A stretch of 36,036 nt of DNA. It comes from Bacteroidota bacterium. Lineage in GTDB: Bacteria > Bacteroidota > Bacteroidia > Chitinophagales > Chitinophagaceae. The notes below the pieces were generated by a model. It was not told where the DNA came from. It made no database searches and saw only the letters and a program-made list of their open reading frames with translations. The DNA lies in NCBI GenBank assembly GCA_013287475.1, contig JABDDT010000028.1:1-36036 (forward strand), read 5' to 3'. Positions 25,271 through 32,505 of the stretch are shown here, piece by piece; positions within the stretch are counted from its first letter, which is position 1, and each line of letters opens with the position of its first letter. The position numbers were made by a program, and so were the translations under genes.

Positions 25271-25294
25271 GTATGGGAGTATGGGAGTATGGGA
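25271..25294. repeat. Three perfect tandem copies of GTATGGGA
   Basis: Units start at 25271, 25279 and 25287, an 8-bp period. The array sits 5 bp beyond the yidC stop codon and before the next gene. Unlike the other arrays it is an octad, and G-rich on the plus strand. Confidence 0.7.
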
Positions 25295-25320
25295 GTGGAT
25301 ACTAATAGTTAATTTACGTC

Positions 25321-25965
25321 ATGAATAAAAAATGGCTATTGGTTGGTTTGTTGATTCTGTCTTTTGCGGGGTATTCTCAAAAACGTGTAGGCGACCTCAG
25401 TTTATTATACAATTCAGTAATTACCAATACGCAGGATTCAAATAAGAAAATTAGTTCCACAACCGGCTATTTTCTGAAAGGAAATTTATATCGTTCCGAA
25501 GTGACGAGCAATTTGTTTTCTTCTGTCATTATTTTTGATTCCAAATCCGGCACCGGTGTACTTCTCAAAGAAGTGAATGGACAGAAACTTCTGATTCGGA
25601 TGAATGAAGAAAACTGGAATCAGAAAAATAAACGGTTTCTCAATCTGAATTTCACAAAGACTAATGAAACAAAGACCATTGCAGGATATAATTGTACGGG
25701 TGCTAATGCATCCACACCCGATGGTTTGGAGATAACGGTCTTCTATACACGGGATTTAATACCGGCGAATAAAAGCTATGATCCTGCATTTAAAAACCTG
25801 GATGGATTACCATTGGAATATGAAATGAAAAAAGGGGATCTCCGTATTAAATATTCCCTTTCATCCATCAACCTCAACCCGGTGCCTGCATCTAAATTTG
25901 ATATCCCTACCAGCGGATACAGGGAAATGACTTATGAAGAAAGTTTGAAACTGAAAGCGCAATAA
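25321..25965 (+). CDS. Secreted protein of unknown function (DUF4412-like)
   Basis: 214 residues with a signal peptide (MNKKWLLVGLLILSFAGYSQ). The mature part is a beta-rich LolA/DUF4412-like pattern: short strands of the type GYFLKGNLYRSEV, VIIFDSKSGTGVLLKEVNGQK, then TIAGYNCTGANA with one Cys, and a last segment GLPLEYEMKKGDLRIKYSL. Such proteins are common and uncharacterised in Bacteroidota; the family assignment is tentative. There are no lipobox or catalytic residues that I can see. It lies 55 bp after yidC and could share its transcript. A heptad element starts directly at its stop codon. Confidence 0.8.
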   Translation: MNKKWLLVGLLILSFAGYSQKRVGDLSLLYNSVITNTQDSNKKISSTTGYFLKGNLYRSEVTSNLFSSVIIFDSKSGTGVLLKEVNGQKLLIRMNEENWNQKNKRFLNLNFTKTNETKTIAGYNCTGANASTPDGLEITVFYTRDLIPANKSYDPAFKNLDGLPLEYEMKKGDLRIKYSLSSINLNPVPASKFDIPTSGYREMTYEESLKLKAQ

Positions 25966-26163
25966 GCTTAAAGCCTAAAGCTCAAAGCCTAAAGCTCAAA
26001 ATTATTTTGAGCCTAAGATTAATATTGAATAAAACTTCATTCAAAAGCTATAATTAATTTGAAATGGGTAAATCTTTAAAATTTCTGATCGAGGATCTAA
26101 AAAGAAGTTTTAGGCTTTAAGCTTAAAAGAAGCTTTAGGCTTTGAGCTTTAGGCTTTGCGCTT
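25966..26163 (+). repeat. Heptad repeat element with oriented core (copy 3)
   Basis: The left array has GC at 25966, 25973, 25980, 25987 and 25994 (GCTTAAA, GCCTAAA, GCTCAAA, GCCTAAA, GCTCAAA), immediately after the preceding stop TAA. The core at 26094-26114 is 21 bp identical to the other two copies (starts GATCTAAAAAG, ends TTTTAGG). The right array has GC at 26114 and 26121, then 26132, 26139, 26146, 26153 and 26160, and runs into the stop codon of the convergent gene at 26162. Confidence 0.9.
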
Positions 26164-26551
26164 ACTTGGGCATTTGTATGCGAACACCCAGGAACTGTAG
26201 ATTGGACCTGGTACTGAAATCTATATCGGGAGTGATATTAACTTTGTATTGATAAGGAAGTATGAACGTTGTATTTCCCCGTTGATAAGTAATCATAGCA
26301 TTTAACGAGATATGATTATTATTCTGAGGTTGAAAAGTAACAGAACTACCGCTATAAAGTGGTGCTTTCTTCAATGTAAATGAAGAAGCTGCATTAATCG
26401 GGGTAAAGCTGTTTTCAAATTCGTGATGCTTTTTCTTTTCTCCGCCTCCTTTGCTTGCAAATGCAAGCGCTGTTACTGCAAAAAGAAACAATCCCATTGC
26501 AGTCAGACGCAGCGTGTTTGGAAAAGAGGGTTTATAATTAAGAGAATTCAT
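26162..26551 (-). CDS. Small exported protein of unknown function
   Basis: 129 residues from ATG 26551; an earlier TTG (26560) falls inside a promoter-like sequence and is not preferred. A hydrophobic signal or anchor segment (about 17-35, LTAMGLFLFAVTALAFAS) is followed by a basic/His patch (GGGEKKKHHEFE) and a beta-rich C-terminal half (PYQYKVNITPDI, LQFLGVRIQMPK). I do not recognise a family. The coding frame is clean and bounded by a promoter and a repeat element, which supports it as a real gene. Confidence 0.65.
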   Translation of the reverse strand: MNSLNYKPSFPNTLRLTAMGLFLFAVTALAFASKGGGEKKKHHEFENSFTPINAASSFTLKKAPLYSGSSVTFQPQNNNHISLNAMITYQRGNTTFILPYQYKVNITPDIDFSTRSNLQFLGVRIQMPK

Positions 26552-26557
26552 CACTGA

Positions 26558-26565
26558 CAAAGATA
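26558..26565 (-). promoter_or_regulatory. TATCTTTG promoter-like element at the start of the small exported gene
   Basis: An exact consensus on the minus strand, only 6 bp before ATG 26551. If used, transcription would begin close to the A of the ATG, i.e. a leaderless message, or else translation starts at the next Met (26497). It could also be a chance match. Confidence 0.4.
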
Positions 26566-26752
26566 CAATAAAAATTTTAGTATTCTTTAACTTAAAAAAG
26601 GGTTTTATCGGGTTATTTTAACACAATCTGTGCCGTTTTTGTGAAAAACCCCCCTATATTCCAACAAATACGAATAAAACAAAGCCCTCGTTGCCTGGCA
26701 TAATTAATTTGTGGTTAAGGGATTATAAATTAATTTAGTATAACCATCTTAA

Positions 26753-28165
26753 ATGAAAGAAAATCCATACCAACCCGAGCAGGATGAGATCAGGGAATTG
26801 CTGAAACAATACAGTGCACTTAAAAATGGCCGGAAACACAGCTTTCTTGATGAAGATTGTTTCGAAAAAATCATTGACTATTATGACGGAAAAGAAGAAT
26901 TTCCCCATGCCCTGGAGGCGGTGGAAATAGGGATTGAACAATACCCGTTTTCTTCCGTTCTTCATATCCGCAAAGCAGATCTGCTCATTGCAACCCGTAA
27001 ATATGCGGAAGCCCTCAAGGTCCTGGAAAAGGTGGAACTACTGGATTCAAACGATATCAACCTCTATATTCTCAAAACAGATGCATATCTGGCGTTGGAT
27101 CAGCAGGAAAAAGCAGTTGTTTTATTACAGGAAGCCCTCAATCATTTTGAAGGAAGAGAAAGGATCGAACTACTCTTTGAACTCGCCGACGTATACGACG
27201 ATTATGAGGAGTTTGATAAAATATTTGACTGTTTGCGGTGGATTCTCGAACAGGATTGCGAAAATGAAGAAGCACTATATAAGATTTGCTTCTGGACCGA
27301 TTTTACCGGCAGAAATGAAGAAAGCATTCGCCTTCATCAAAATATAATTGAAGAAAATCCTTATTCGGAACTTGCCTGGTTTAACCTCGCAGCTGCTTAC
27401 CAGGGATTGAAATTATATGAGAAAGCGGTGGACGCTTATAAATATGCGGTAGCCATTGATGAAAAATTTGATTACGCTTACCGTAATATGGGCGATGCGT
27501 TTATCCGTTTACGTAAATACAGAGAAGCGATTGAGAGCCTGGAAAGGGTTCTCGAACTTTCAAAACCAGAGGACGTTATTTATGAAGCCATTGGGCATTG
27601 TTATGATAAACAAAGACAATTTGCACAGGCTCGTTTTTATTACCGGAAGGCCTCCCATCTCAATCAGGACGATAGTAAATTGATTTATAAAATTGCCTGT
27701 ACCTACCTCAACGAGGGTCAGTGGACAAATGCAGTTAAACAACTTGAATCTGCCATTCGAATTCAGGGCAAACATCCCGAATACCATCTGGCGCTTGGGG
27801 AATGCAAAGTGCAGCTCATGGAATTCAGGGAAGCAATTCAGGCTTTCGGGACCGTTGTGCGTTTAAGACAAAAAAATATTTCAGGTTGGGAAGCGCTAGT
27901 ACGCTGCCTGTACCTGGCCGAGCTGTATAAGGAGGCGTTGGAACAGGTGCAACAGGCCATGCGGGTAATAGGCGAAAAACCACTGCTCACATTTTATATG
28001 AGTGCCATTTATTTTGCCATGGGGAAGTCAAAAGAAGGTTTGATTCACCTGGACAAAGCATTGGCCCGCTCACCGAAGTTGTTAAAGAAAATGATTGCAC
28101 TTAATCCGTCTTTACTTCAATCGCAATCTATTGTAGATGTGATCGCGCGTTACCGGAAAAGGTAA
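26753..28165 (+). CDS. Tetratricopeptide-repeat protein
   Basis: 470 residues, soluble, no signal peptide. Most of the chain is a TPR solenoid of roughly eleven 34-residue helix pairs with the usual W/L-G-Y-A-F-A-P pattern, for example AWFNLAAAYQGLKLYEKAVDAYKYAVAIDE, YAYRNMGDAFIRLRKYREAIESLERVLEL and VIYEAIGHCYDKQRQFAQARFYYRKA. It should be a cytosolic protein-binding scaffold; the partner is unknown. The 192-bp upstream spacer holds no exact promoter consensus for it. The gene ends 50 bp before the ComA-like gene, whose own promoter starts 8 bp after this stop. Confidence 0.93.
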   Translation: MKENPYQPEQDEIRELLKQYSALKNGRKHSFLDEDCFEKIIDYYDGKEEFPHALEAVEIGIEQYPFSSVLHIRKADLLIATRKYAEALKVLEKVELLDSNDINLYILKTDAYLALDQQEKAVVLLQEALNHFEGRERIELLFELADVYDDYEEFDKIFDCLRWILEQDCENEEALYKICFWTDFTGRNEESIRLHQNIIEENPYSELAWFNLAAAYQGLKLYEKAVDAYKYAVAIDEKFDYAYRNMGDAFIRLRKYREAIESLERVLELSKPEDVIYEAIGHCYDKQRQFAQARFYYRKASHLNQDDSKLIYKIACTYLNEGQWTNAVKQLESAIRIQGKHPEYHLALGECKVQLMEFREAIQAFGTVVRLRQKNISGWEALVRCLYLAELYKEALEQVQQAMRVIGEKPLLTFYMSAIYFAMGKSKEGLIHLDKALARSPKLLKKMIALNPSLLQSQSIVDVIARYRKR

Positions 28166-28173
28166 ATCTTCCT

Positions 28174-28181
28174 TATTTTTG
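28174..28181 (+). promoter_or_regulatory. -7 promoter element of the comA-aroE unit (TATTTTTG)
   Basis: An exact TAnnTTTG match, 34 bp before ATG 28216, the same spacing as at efp and fusA. No TTTG at -33. Confidence 0.6.
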
Positions 28182-28215
28182 CGCCTCCTGAATTTCCAAA
28201 ACGAAATTATTGTCG

Positions 28216-28995
28216 ATGAATTTTTCACTGAGTCAGATGCCGGAGAGAAACAACAAACCCCGGAATCATGGTATTACCATGGTAATGGATAAAGGATTAA
28301 GCATAGAAGAAACCAAAAATTTCCTGAGCATTGCAGAACCCTATGTGGACGTGGTTAAACTTGGATTCGGTACATCTTATGTTACCCCGAATCTTCAGAA
28401 GAAACTGCAGGTATACCGAGATGCCGGGATTCCCATCTATTTTGGAGGAACCCTGTTTGAAGCATTTTTAATCAGGGGCCAGCTGGAAGACTATATCCGG
28501 ATTTGTAATGATTACAAGGTAGGTTATATGGAAGTAAGCGACGGTTCGGTTGACATTGATCACAAAGAAAAATGTAAGCTGATTGAAAGACTTACACAAT
28601 ATGGAACTGTACTTAGTGAAGTCGGTAGTAAGGATGCTGCTCATATCATTCCCCCATATAAATGGATTGAACTTATGCAGGCCGAATTAGATGCGGGTGC
28701 CAGATATGTCATTGCAGAAGCCCGCGAAGCCGGTAATGTCGGGATCTACAGAGGAACCGGTGAAGTACGCGAAGGACTTGTACAGGAAATACTAACTAAA
28801 ATTCCCTCAGAAAAAATTCTATGGGAAGCACCGCAGAAATCACAGCAGTTATATTTTATTGAACTCATAGGATCTAATGTGAATCTGGGAAATATTGCTC
28901 CCAATGAAATGATTGCACTTGAAGCAATGCGTATAGGACTACGGGGAGACACATTTGATCTTTTTCTGGATAAGAATAAAAAGGAAGTCAAATGA
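28216..28995 (+). CDS. Phosphosulfolactate synthase-like protein (ComA family)
   Basis: A 259-residue TIM-barrel protein of the ComA family. ComA adds sulfite to phosphoenolpyruvate to give (2R)-phospho-3-sulfolactate in coenzyme M biosynthesis of methanogens. Family segments seen are GITMVMDKGLSIEETKNFL, VDVVKLGFGTSYVTP, IPIYFGGTLFEAFLIRGQ, VGYMEVSDGSVDI, VLSEVGSKD, ARYVIAEAREAGNVGIY and the C-terminal IAPNEMIALEAMRIGLRGDT. The start ATG 28216 is preferred to TTG 28210. It overlaps aroE by 4 bp (ATGA), so the two are translationally coupled. Bacteroidota lack coenzyme M; a role in sulfolactate, cysteate or sulfonolipid metabolism is possible but unproven. Confidence 0.87.
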   Translation: MNFSLSQMPERNNKPRNHGITMVMDKGLSIEETKNFLSIAEPYVDVVKLGFGTSYVTPNLQKKLQVYRDAGIPIYFGGTLFEAFLIRGQLEDYIRICNDYKVGYMEVSDGSVDIDHKEKCKLIERLTQYGTVLSEVGSKDAAHIIPPYKWIELMQAELDAGARYVIAEAREAGNVGIYRGTGEVREGLVQEILTKIPSEKILWEAPQKSQQLYFIELIGSNVNLGNIAPNEMIALEAMRIGLRGDTFDLFLDKNKKEVK

Positions 28996-29738
28996 GAAAG
29001 TTCGGCCTGATCGGTTATCCGCTGGGCCATTCTTTTTCCGGAAAATATTTCAGGGAAAAATTCCACCGTGAATCCATTGAAGATTGCGCGTATTCGAATT
29101 ATGAAATTCCTTCGATATCTGCCCTTTCGGATATTCTAAAAGATCCGGAATTAAATGGGCTCAACGTTACTATACCGTATAAGGAATCGGTGATTTCTTT
29201 TCTGCATAAAAAAAACCAGGTAGTGGAAGAAATTGCAGCCTGTAATTGTATTAAAATCTTAAACGGAGAACTTACAGGATATAATACTGATGTAATTGGT
29301 TTTGAAAATTCATTAAAGGAAAAATTAAGAATAGCTGATAAAAGCGCCCTGATCCTTGGTACCGGTGGTTCATCCAAGGCTGTTGCCTGGGTTCTAAAAA
29401 AAACAGGCATTGAATATTTGTTTGTTACACGGAATAAATCGCTTCATGACGGCCGGATAACTTATGAAGAACTAAGTCGTGAAATACTGGAATCACATCC
29501 CCTAATAATAAATACCACACCCGTGGGAATGCATCCTAAAACAGAAGTTTATCCACCGATTCCATATCAATGGATAGGGCGGGGACATTATCTTTTTGAC
29601 CTGGTATACAATCCTTCCAAAACTTTATTTCTTGAAAAGGGTGAACTCGCGGGGGCGCGCACAAAAAACGGCGCCGATATGCTCGCGATACAGGCAGAGG
29701 CCAGCTGGGATATCTGGAATAAGAAAGGTAAGGCTTAA
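28992..29738 (+). CDS. aroE: Shikimate dehydrogenase
   Basis: A 248-residue enzyme that reduces 3-dehydroshikimate to shikimate with NADPH in the aromatic amino-acid/chorismate pathway. The shikimate site shows GYPLGHSFS (Ser14/Ser16 type), catalytic Lys64 in NVTIPYKES and Asp100 in GYNTD. The Rossmann loop is GTGGSSKAVAWVL, with Ser in place of the common Ala/Arg, and NTTPVGMHP follows. At 248 residues it is shorter than E. coli AroE (272) but usual for Bacteroidota. The last codons AAG GCT TAA are the start of a heptad array. Confidence 0.94.
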   Translation: MRKFGLIGYPLGHSFSGKYFREKFHRESIEDCAYSNYEIPSISALSDILKDPELNGLNVTIPYKESVISFLHKKNQVVEEIAACNCIKILNGELTGYNTDVIGFENSLKEKLRIADKSALILGTGGSSKAVAWVLKKTGIEYLFVTRNKSLHDGRITYEELSREILESHPLIINTTPVGMHPKTEVYPPIPYQWIGRGHYLFDLVYNPSKTLFLEKGELAGARTKNGADMLAIQAEASWDIWNKKGKA

Positions 29739-29769
29739 CGCGTAAGGCTTAACGCGTAAGGCTTAATGC
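29733..29769 (+). repeat. GC-class heptad array at the aroE stop codon
   Basis: GC at 29733, 29740, 29747, 29754, 29761 and 29768. The units alternate GCTTAAC / GCGTAAG, so there is also a 14-bp period. The first unit contains the last Ala codon and stop of aroE (29736-29738). There is no inverted arm or core. Confidence 0.85.
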
Positions 29770-29781
29770 ATTTATTATGTG

Positions 29782-30213
29782 TCAGGTATTGAGTTTTTTT
29801 CTTGCGGCTTCCGGTAATGAGACGACTTTCTTCAGACTATAATCATAGCAAATCATAGTAGTTTTTGCAAATGCCACTGGGAGTAATTGTGCTTCCGATT
29901 TTTTTTCAATTTTATAAACCAGTTCGAAACCCATTCGACTGACTTCTGTTGGCTGAATACTGATCAGTAGTGAGTCCCCATAAAACATTTCATTTTTAAA
30001 TATAAGTGCGGCATCTGACATAATTAATCCAATCCCTTCCATATTGAATTCAGTGTATCCCAGTGATTGAAGATACCGGACGCGCGCTTCATGAAGGAAA
30101 GAAAGGACTTTATCATTCCCGACATGAGCACCATAATTGAGATCCGTGATTTGGACTGGAATAGATGTGCTGAATACAAAAGTTTCGGGCAGATCGATTT
30201 TAATTCTGGACAT
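29782..30213 (-). CDS. Hotdog-fold acyl-CoA thioesterase (4HBT/YbgC-like)
   Basis: A 143-residue single hotdog domain. The motif PVQITDLNYGAHVGNDKVLSFLHEAR has Asp24 and His30 in the DxxxxxHVxN arrangement of 4-hydroxybenzoyl-CoA/FatA-type thioesterases. MSDAALIFKNEMFYGDSLLI and RMGFELVYKIE complete the fold. It should hydrolyse acyl-CoA or acyl-ACP, substrate unknown. It starts 5 bp after the rdgB stop on the minus strand, so it is the last gene of a three-gene unit. Confidence 0.87.
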   Translation of the reverse strand: MSRIKIDLPETFVFSTSIPVQITDLNYGAHVGNDKVLSFLHEARVRYLQSLGYTEFNMEGIGLIMSDAALIFKNEMFYGDSLLISIQPTEVSRMGFELVYKIEKKSEAQLLPVAFAKTTMICYDYSLKKVVSLPEAARKKLNT

Positions 30214-30218
30214 ATAAT

Positions 30219-30806
30219 TTATTGAATCAATCTTGTTTTTAAATATGCGATCAGCAGGTCGGCAGCTTTACGCCGGTGACTGAATTTATTTTTTTCTTCC
30301 GCATTCAATTCAGCAAAACTTTTATGTGAACCATCCGGTAAAAAAACAGGATCGTAACCGAAACCTTCTGTTCCTGCAGGTGAACGAAGAATCTGCCCTT
30401 CACAGCGCCCCTCAAAAAAATATTCCCGGCCTTCCAGTATCAAACAAATCAAAGTAATAAACCGGGCACGTCTGTTGGTTGAATCAGCCAGTGCTCTCAG
30501 AAGTTTGCGGATATTATTTTCAGCAGAAACGGGCTCTCCTGCATATCGTGCACTATGAACACCCGGCTCACCGCCGAGGGCATCCACTTCGAGTCCTGTA
30601 TCTTCACTGAAACAATTTTCTCCACCACTAAGCTGGTGGATGGTTTGTGCTTTTATTTTGGCATTTTCCTTTAAAGTATCAAAAGGTTCGGGAATTTCTT
30701 TTTGAATACCTGCTTCAGCCAGTGAGATAATTTCCATTTTTGATCCGACAGCTGAACGAAATTCCCGGAGTTTGTAAGCATTATTACTTGCGAAAATCAG
30801 CTTCAC
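30219..30806 (-). CDS. rdgB: Non-canonical purine NTP pyrophosphatase (RdgB/HAM1)
   Basis: A 195-residue cytosolic housecleaning enzyme removing (d)ITP and XTP. The N-terminus LIFASNNAYKLREF is the S/T-x-N-x-x-K-x-x-E nucleotide-binding signature. FSEDTGLEVDALGGEPGVHSARYAG contains Asp69, the general base/metal ligand. GFGYDPVFLP and the final FSHRRKAA segment are both intact. It overlaps the upstream gene by 4 bp. Confidence 0.95.
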   Translation of the reverse strand: MKLIFASNNAYKLREFRSAVGSKMEIISLAEAGIQKEIPEPFDTLKENAKIKAQTIHQLSGGENCFSEDTGLEVDALGGEPGVHSARYAGEPVSAENNIRKLLRALADSTNRRARFITLICLILEGREYFFEGRCEGQILRSPAGTEGFGYDPVFLPDGSHKSFAELNAEEKNKFSHRRKAADLLIAYLKTRLIQ

Positions 30807-31288
30807 AGGTTAAATAATTTTTTAAGGGCGATCCATAAATTCTTCTTCAATTCAAGTCCCCCGGGATTATCCCTGCTCATCAATTCTGCCTCCATTACCG
30901 GAAGAATCCGGATATTTTCCCAGGTAGAAATTGTCATATCAGGAAAATTTAGTTTTGATCCGGCTACAGCTGGCGAAGTACCCCAAAAGAAAATAATCCG
31001 GGGTTGAAGCCGGGTTTTCAAAACCGGCAGTTCCACCGGAGTCCGTTTCGTATTGATCAGAGCGATATCATTCAGAGTGAGTTTGCAGGCTATCAGGATT
31101 TTCTGTAAAAAAACAAGCTGGTCATCGGGAATAAATTCATCTTCAGGGTAACTAACCAGAAAACAAATGGAAAGGAGATTTTTTCCTAAGAAAGGATAAT
31201 CCGGATCCGGACCATTTTCTGTTACCAGCGTTTCAGGGTAGAGAACTGCTATTAATTCTGCAGAAAGCCGGATATGATTGATTCCCAT
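30803..31288 (-). CDS. Unknown protein, possibly UDG-fold / HolD-like
   Basis: 161 residues, no signal peptide. I cannot name the family with certainty. The order of elements suggests the uracil-DNA-glycosylase fold: FLGKNLLSICFL early, then FLQKILIACKLTLNDIALINTKRTP (in UDGs the L..IGL..DVYITN..K..P region), LKTRLQPRIIFFWGTSPAV (LKPRVIVALG) and, at the end, NPGGLELKKNLWIALKKLF (HPS...W..L). The catalytic GxDPG-type motif is absent, so an inactive relative such as the DNA polymerase III psi subunit is conceivable. It is the first gene of the unit with rdgB (4-bp overlap) and the thioesterase. Confidence 0.75.
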   Translation of the reverse strand: MGINHIRLSAELIAVLYPETLVTENGPDPDYPFLGKNLLSICFLVSYPEDEFIPDDQLVFLQKILIACKLTLNDIALINTKRTPVELPVLKTRLQPRIIFFWGTSPAVAGSKLNFPDMTISTWENIRILPVMEAELMSRDNPGGLELKKNLWIALKKLFNL

Positions 31289-31355
31289 AAAAGGTAAGAA
31301 AATATAAGATGAGTGGTTTTGTATGCTCCGGGAATGTTTTGTTTCTTTGTATTAT

Positions 31356-31363
31356 CAAAAATA
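31356..31363 (-). promoter_or_regulatory. -7 promoter element for the rdgB operon (TATTTTTG)
   Basis: An exact TAnnTTTG on the minus strand, 67 bp before the ATG at 31288. It overlaps the region of the divergent ilvE start. A TTTCTTTG at 31342-31349 on the plus strand is one base off and is 23 bp from the ilvE ATG. Confidence 0.45.
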
Positions 31364-31372
31364 GCATTTATG

Positions 31373-32434
31373 ATGGAGACGGTGGATATACAGGTTACCA
31401 GGGTAAAGAAAAGCAGACTGAATGAAATGGATTTCAATCACCTGCCATTTGGTAAATATTTCAGTGACCATATGCTGGAAGCAGATTATTCCAACGGCGA
31501 ATGGCAAATGGTTTCCATCAAACCCTATCAGCCAATTTCATTTGAACCTTCCCTGATGGCCCTTCATTATGGCCAGTCAATATTTGAGGGCATCAAAGCC
31601 TACAGGAGTAAAAGCGGGGAAGCTTTTATTTATCGTCCTTATGACAACCTGAAACGTTTTAATATCTCTGCGGAGAGAATGGATATGCCTTTAGTGCCAG
31701 AAGATATTTTTATTGAAGGCATGCGTCAGCTTGTAGAAATAGACAAAGAATGGATTCCGGCTAAAGAAGAATACTCATTGTATATACGACCCTTCATGTT
31801 TGCAACAGACGCTGCATTGGGAGTAAAAGCTTCGGAAACATATAAATTCATGATCCTGCTTAGTCCCACAGGGCCATATTACGCGGCGCCTATGAAGATC
31901 TATGTAGAAGAAAAATATACACGGGCAGCACCGGGGGGTGTGGGCTTTGCTAAAAATGCCGGAAACTATGGAGGAGCTCTCAAGGCAACTTCTGAAGCAA
32001 GGGCCCAGGGTTATGACCAGGTTTTATGGACTGATGCTTTTGAGCATAAATGGTTGCAGGAAGTTGGTACCATGAATGTATTTTTTGTTTTTGGAAAAAC
32101 AGTTGTAACACCATCGCTTGACGAAGGGACCATATTGGAAGGTGTTACCCGCGACAGTGTGATCCAGGTCCTGCGCGAACAGGGCTTAAGAGTAGAAGAA
32201 AGGAGAATCAATATTGACGAGGTTGTTGAGGGGCACCGCAGCGGAAAACTAACTGAGATCTTCGGTTCGGGAACCGCAGCCACGATTTCTCCTCTTAAGG
32301 AACTGCGATATAAGGATTACAGCATGTATCTGGACGTTGCGGCTTACCAGGTAGCTCCGGAAGCCAAGAAAATCCTCACGGAAATCAGGGAAGGCAAAAG
32401 ACCCGATATACATGGCTGGCTGGTAAAAGTTTAA
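31373..32434 (+). CDS. ilvE: Branched-chain amino-acid aminotransferase
   Basis: A 353-residue fold-type IV PLP enzyme, the last step of Leu, Ile and Val synthesis and the first of their breakdown. The catalytic Lys194 lies in [14 protein letters not shown], the pattern of the eukaryotic/Bacillus type rather than E. coli IlvE. Other motifs are [15 protein letters not shown], the [15 protein letters not shown] segment, [23 protein letters not shown] and the [11 protein letters not shown] phosphate-binding loop. ATGs at 31370 and 31373 are adjacent; a longer frame from 31313 covers the promoter region and is rejected. It is divergent from the rdgB unit. Confidence 0.95.
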   Translation: METVDIQVTRVKKSRLNEMDFNHLPFGKYFSDHMLEADYSNGEWQMVSIKPYQPISFEPSLMALHYGQSIFEGIKAYRSKSGEAFIYRPYDNLKRFNISAERMDMPLVPEDIFIEGMRQLVEIDKEWIPAKEEYSLYIRPFMFATDAALGVKASETYKFMILLSPTGPYYAAPMKIYVEEKYTRAAPGGVGFAKNAGNYGGALKATSEARAQGYDQVLWTDAFEHKWLQEVGTMNVFFVFGKTVVTPSLDEGTILEGVTRDSVIQVLREQGLRVEERRINIDEVVEGHRSGKLTEIFGSGTAATISPLKELRYKDYSMYLDVAAYQVAPEAKKILTEIREGKRPDIHGWLVKV

Positions 32435-32446
32435 GATCAACATTAA

Positions 32447-32478
32447 TTTGGAGAATCCCGGCCCGGCCGTTACCTTTG
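32447..32478 (+). promoter_or_regulatory. Promoter of rpsL-rpsG: TTTG, 20 bp, TACCTTTG
   Basis: TTTG at 32447-32450 and TACCTTTG at 32471-32478 are exactly 20 bp apart, the strongest consensus in the window together with efp. It fits a highly expressed ribosomal operon. Confidence 0.85.
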
Positions 32479-32505
32479 CCGTCCCAAAATTCAAACAGGT
32501 TCGGA

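Noticed and set aside
31313..31372. N-terminal extension of IlvE
   Set aside because: It covers the divergent promoter region and is hydrophobic and unlike the enzyme family; the start at 31370/31373 fits.
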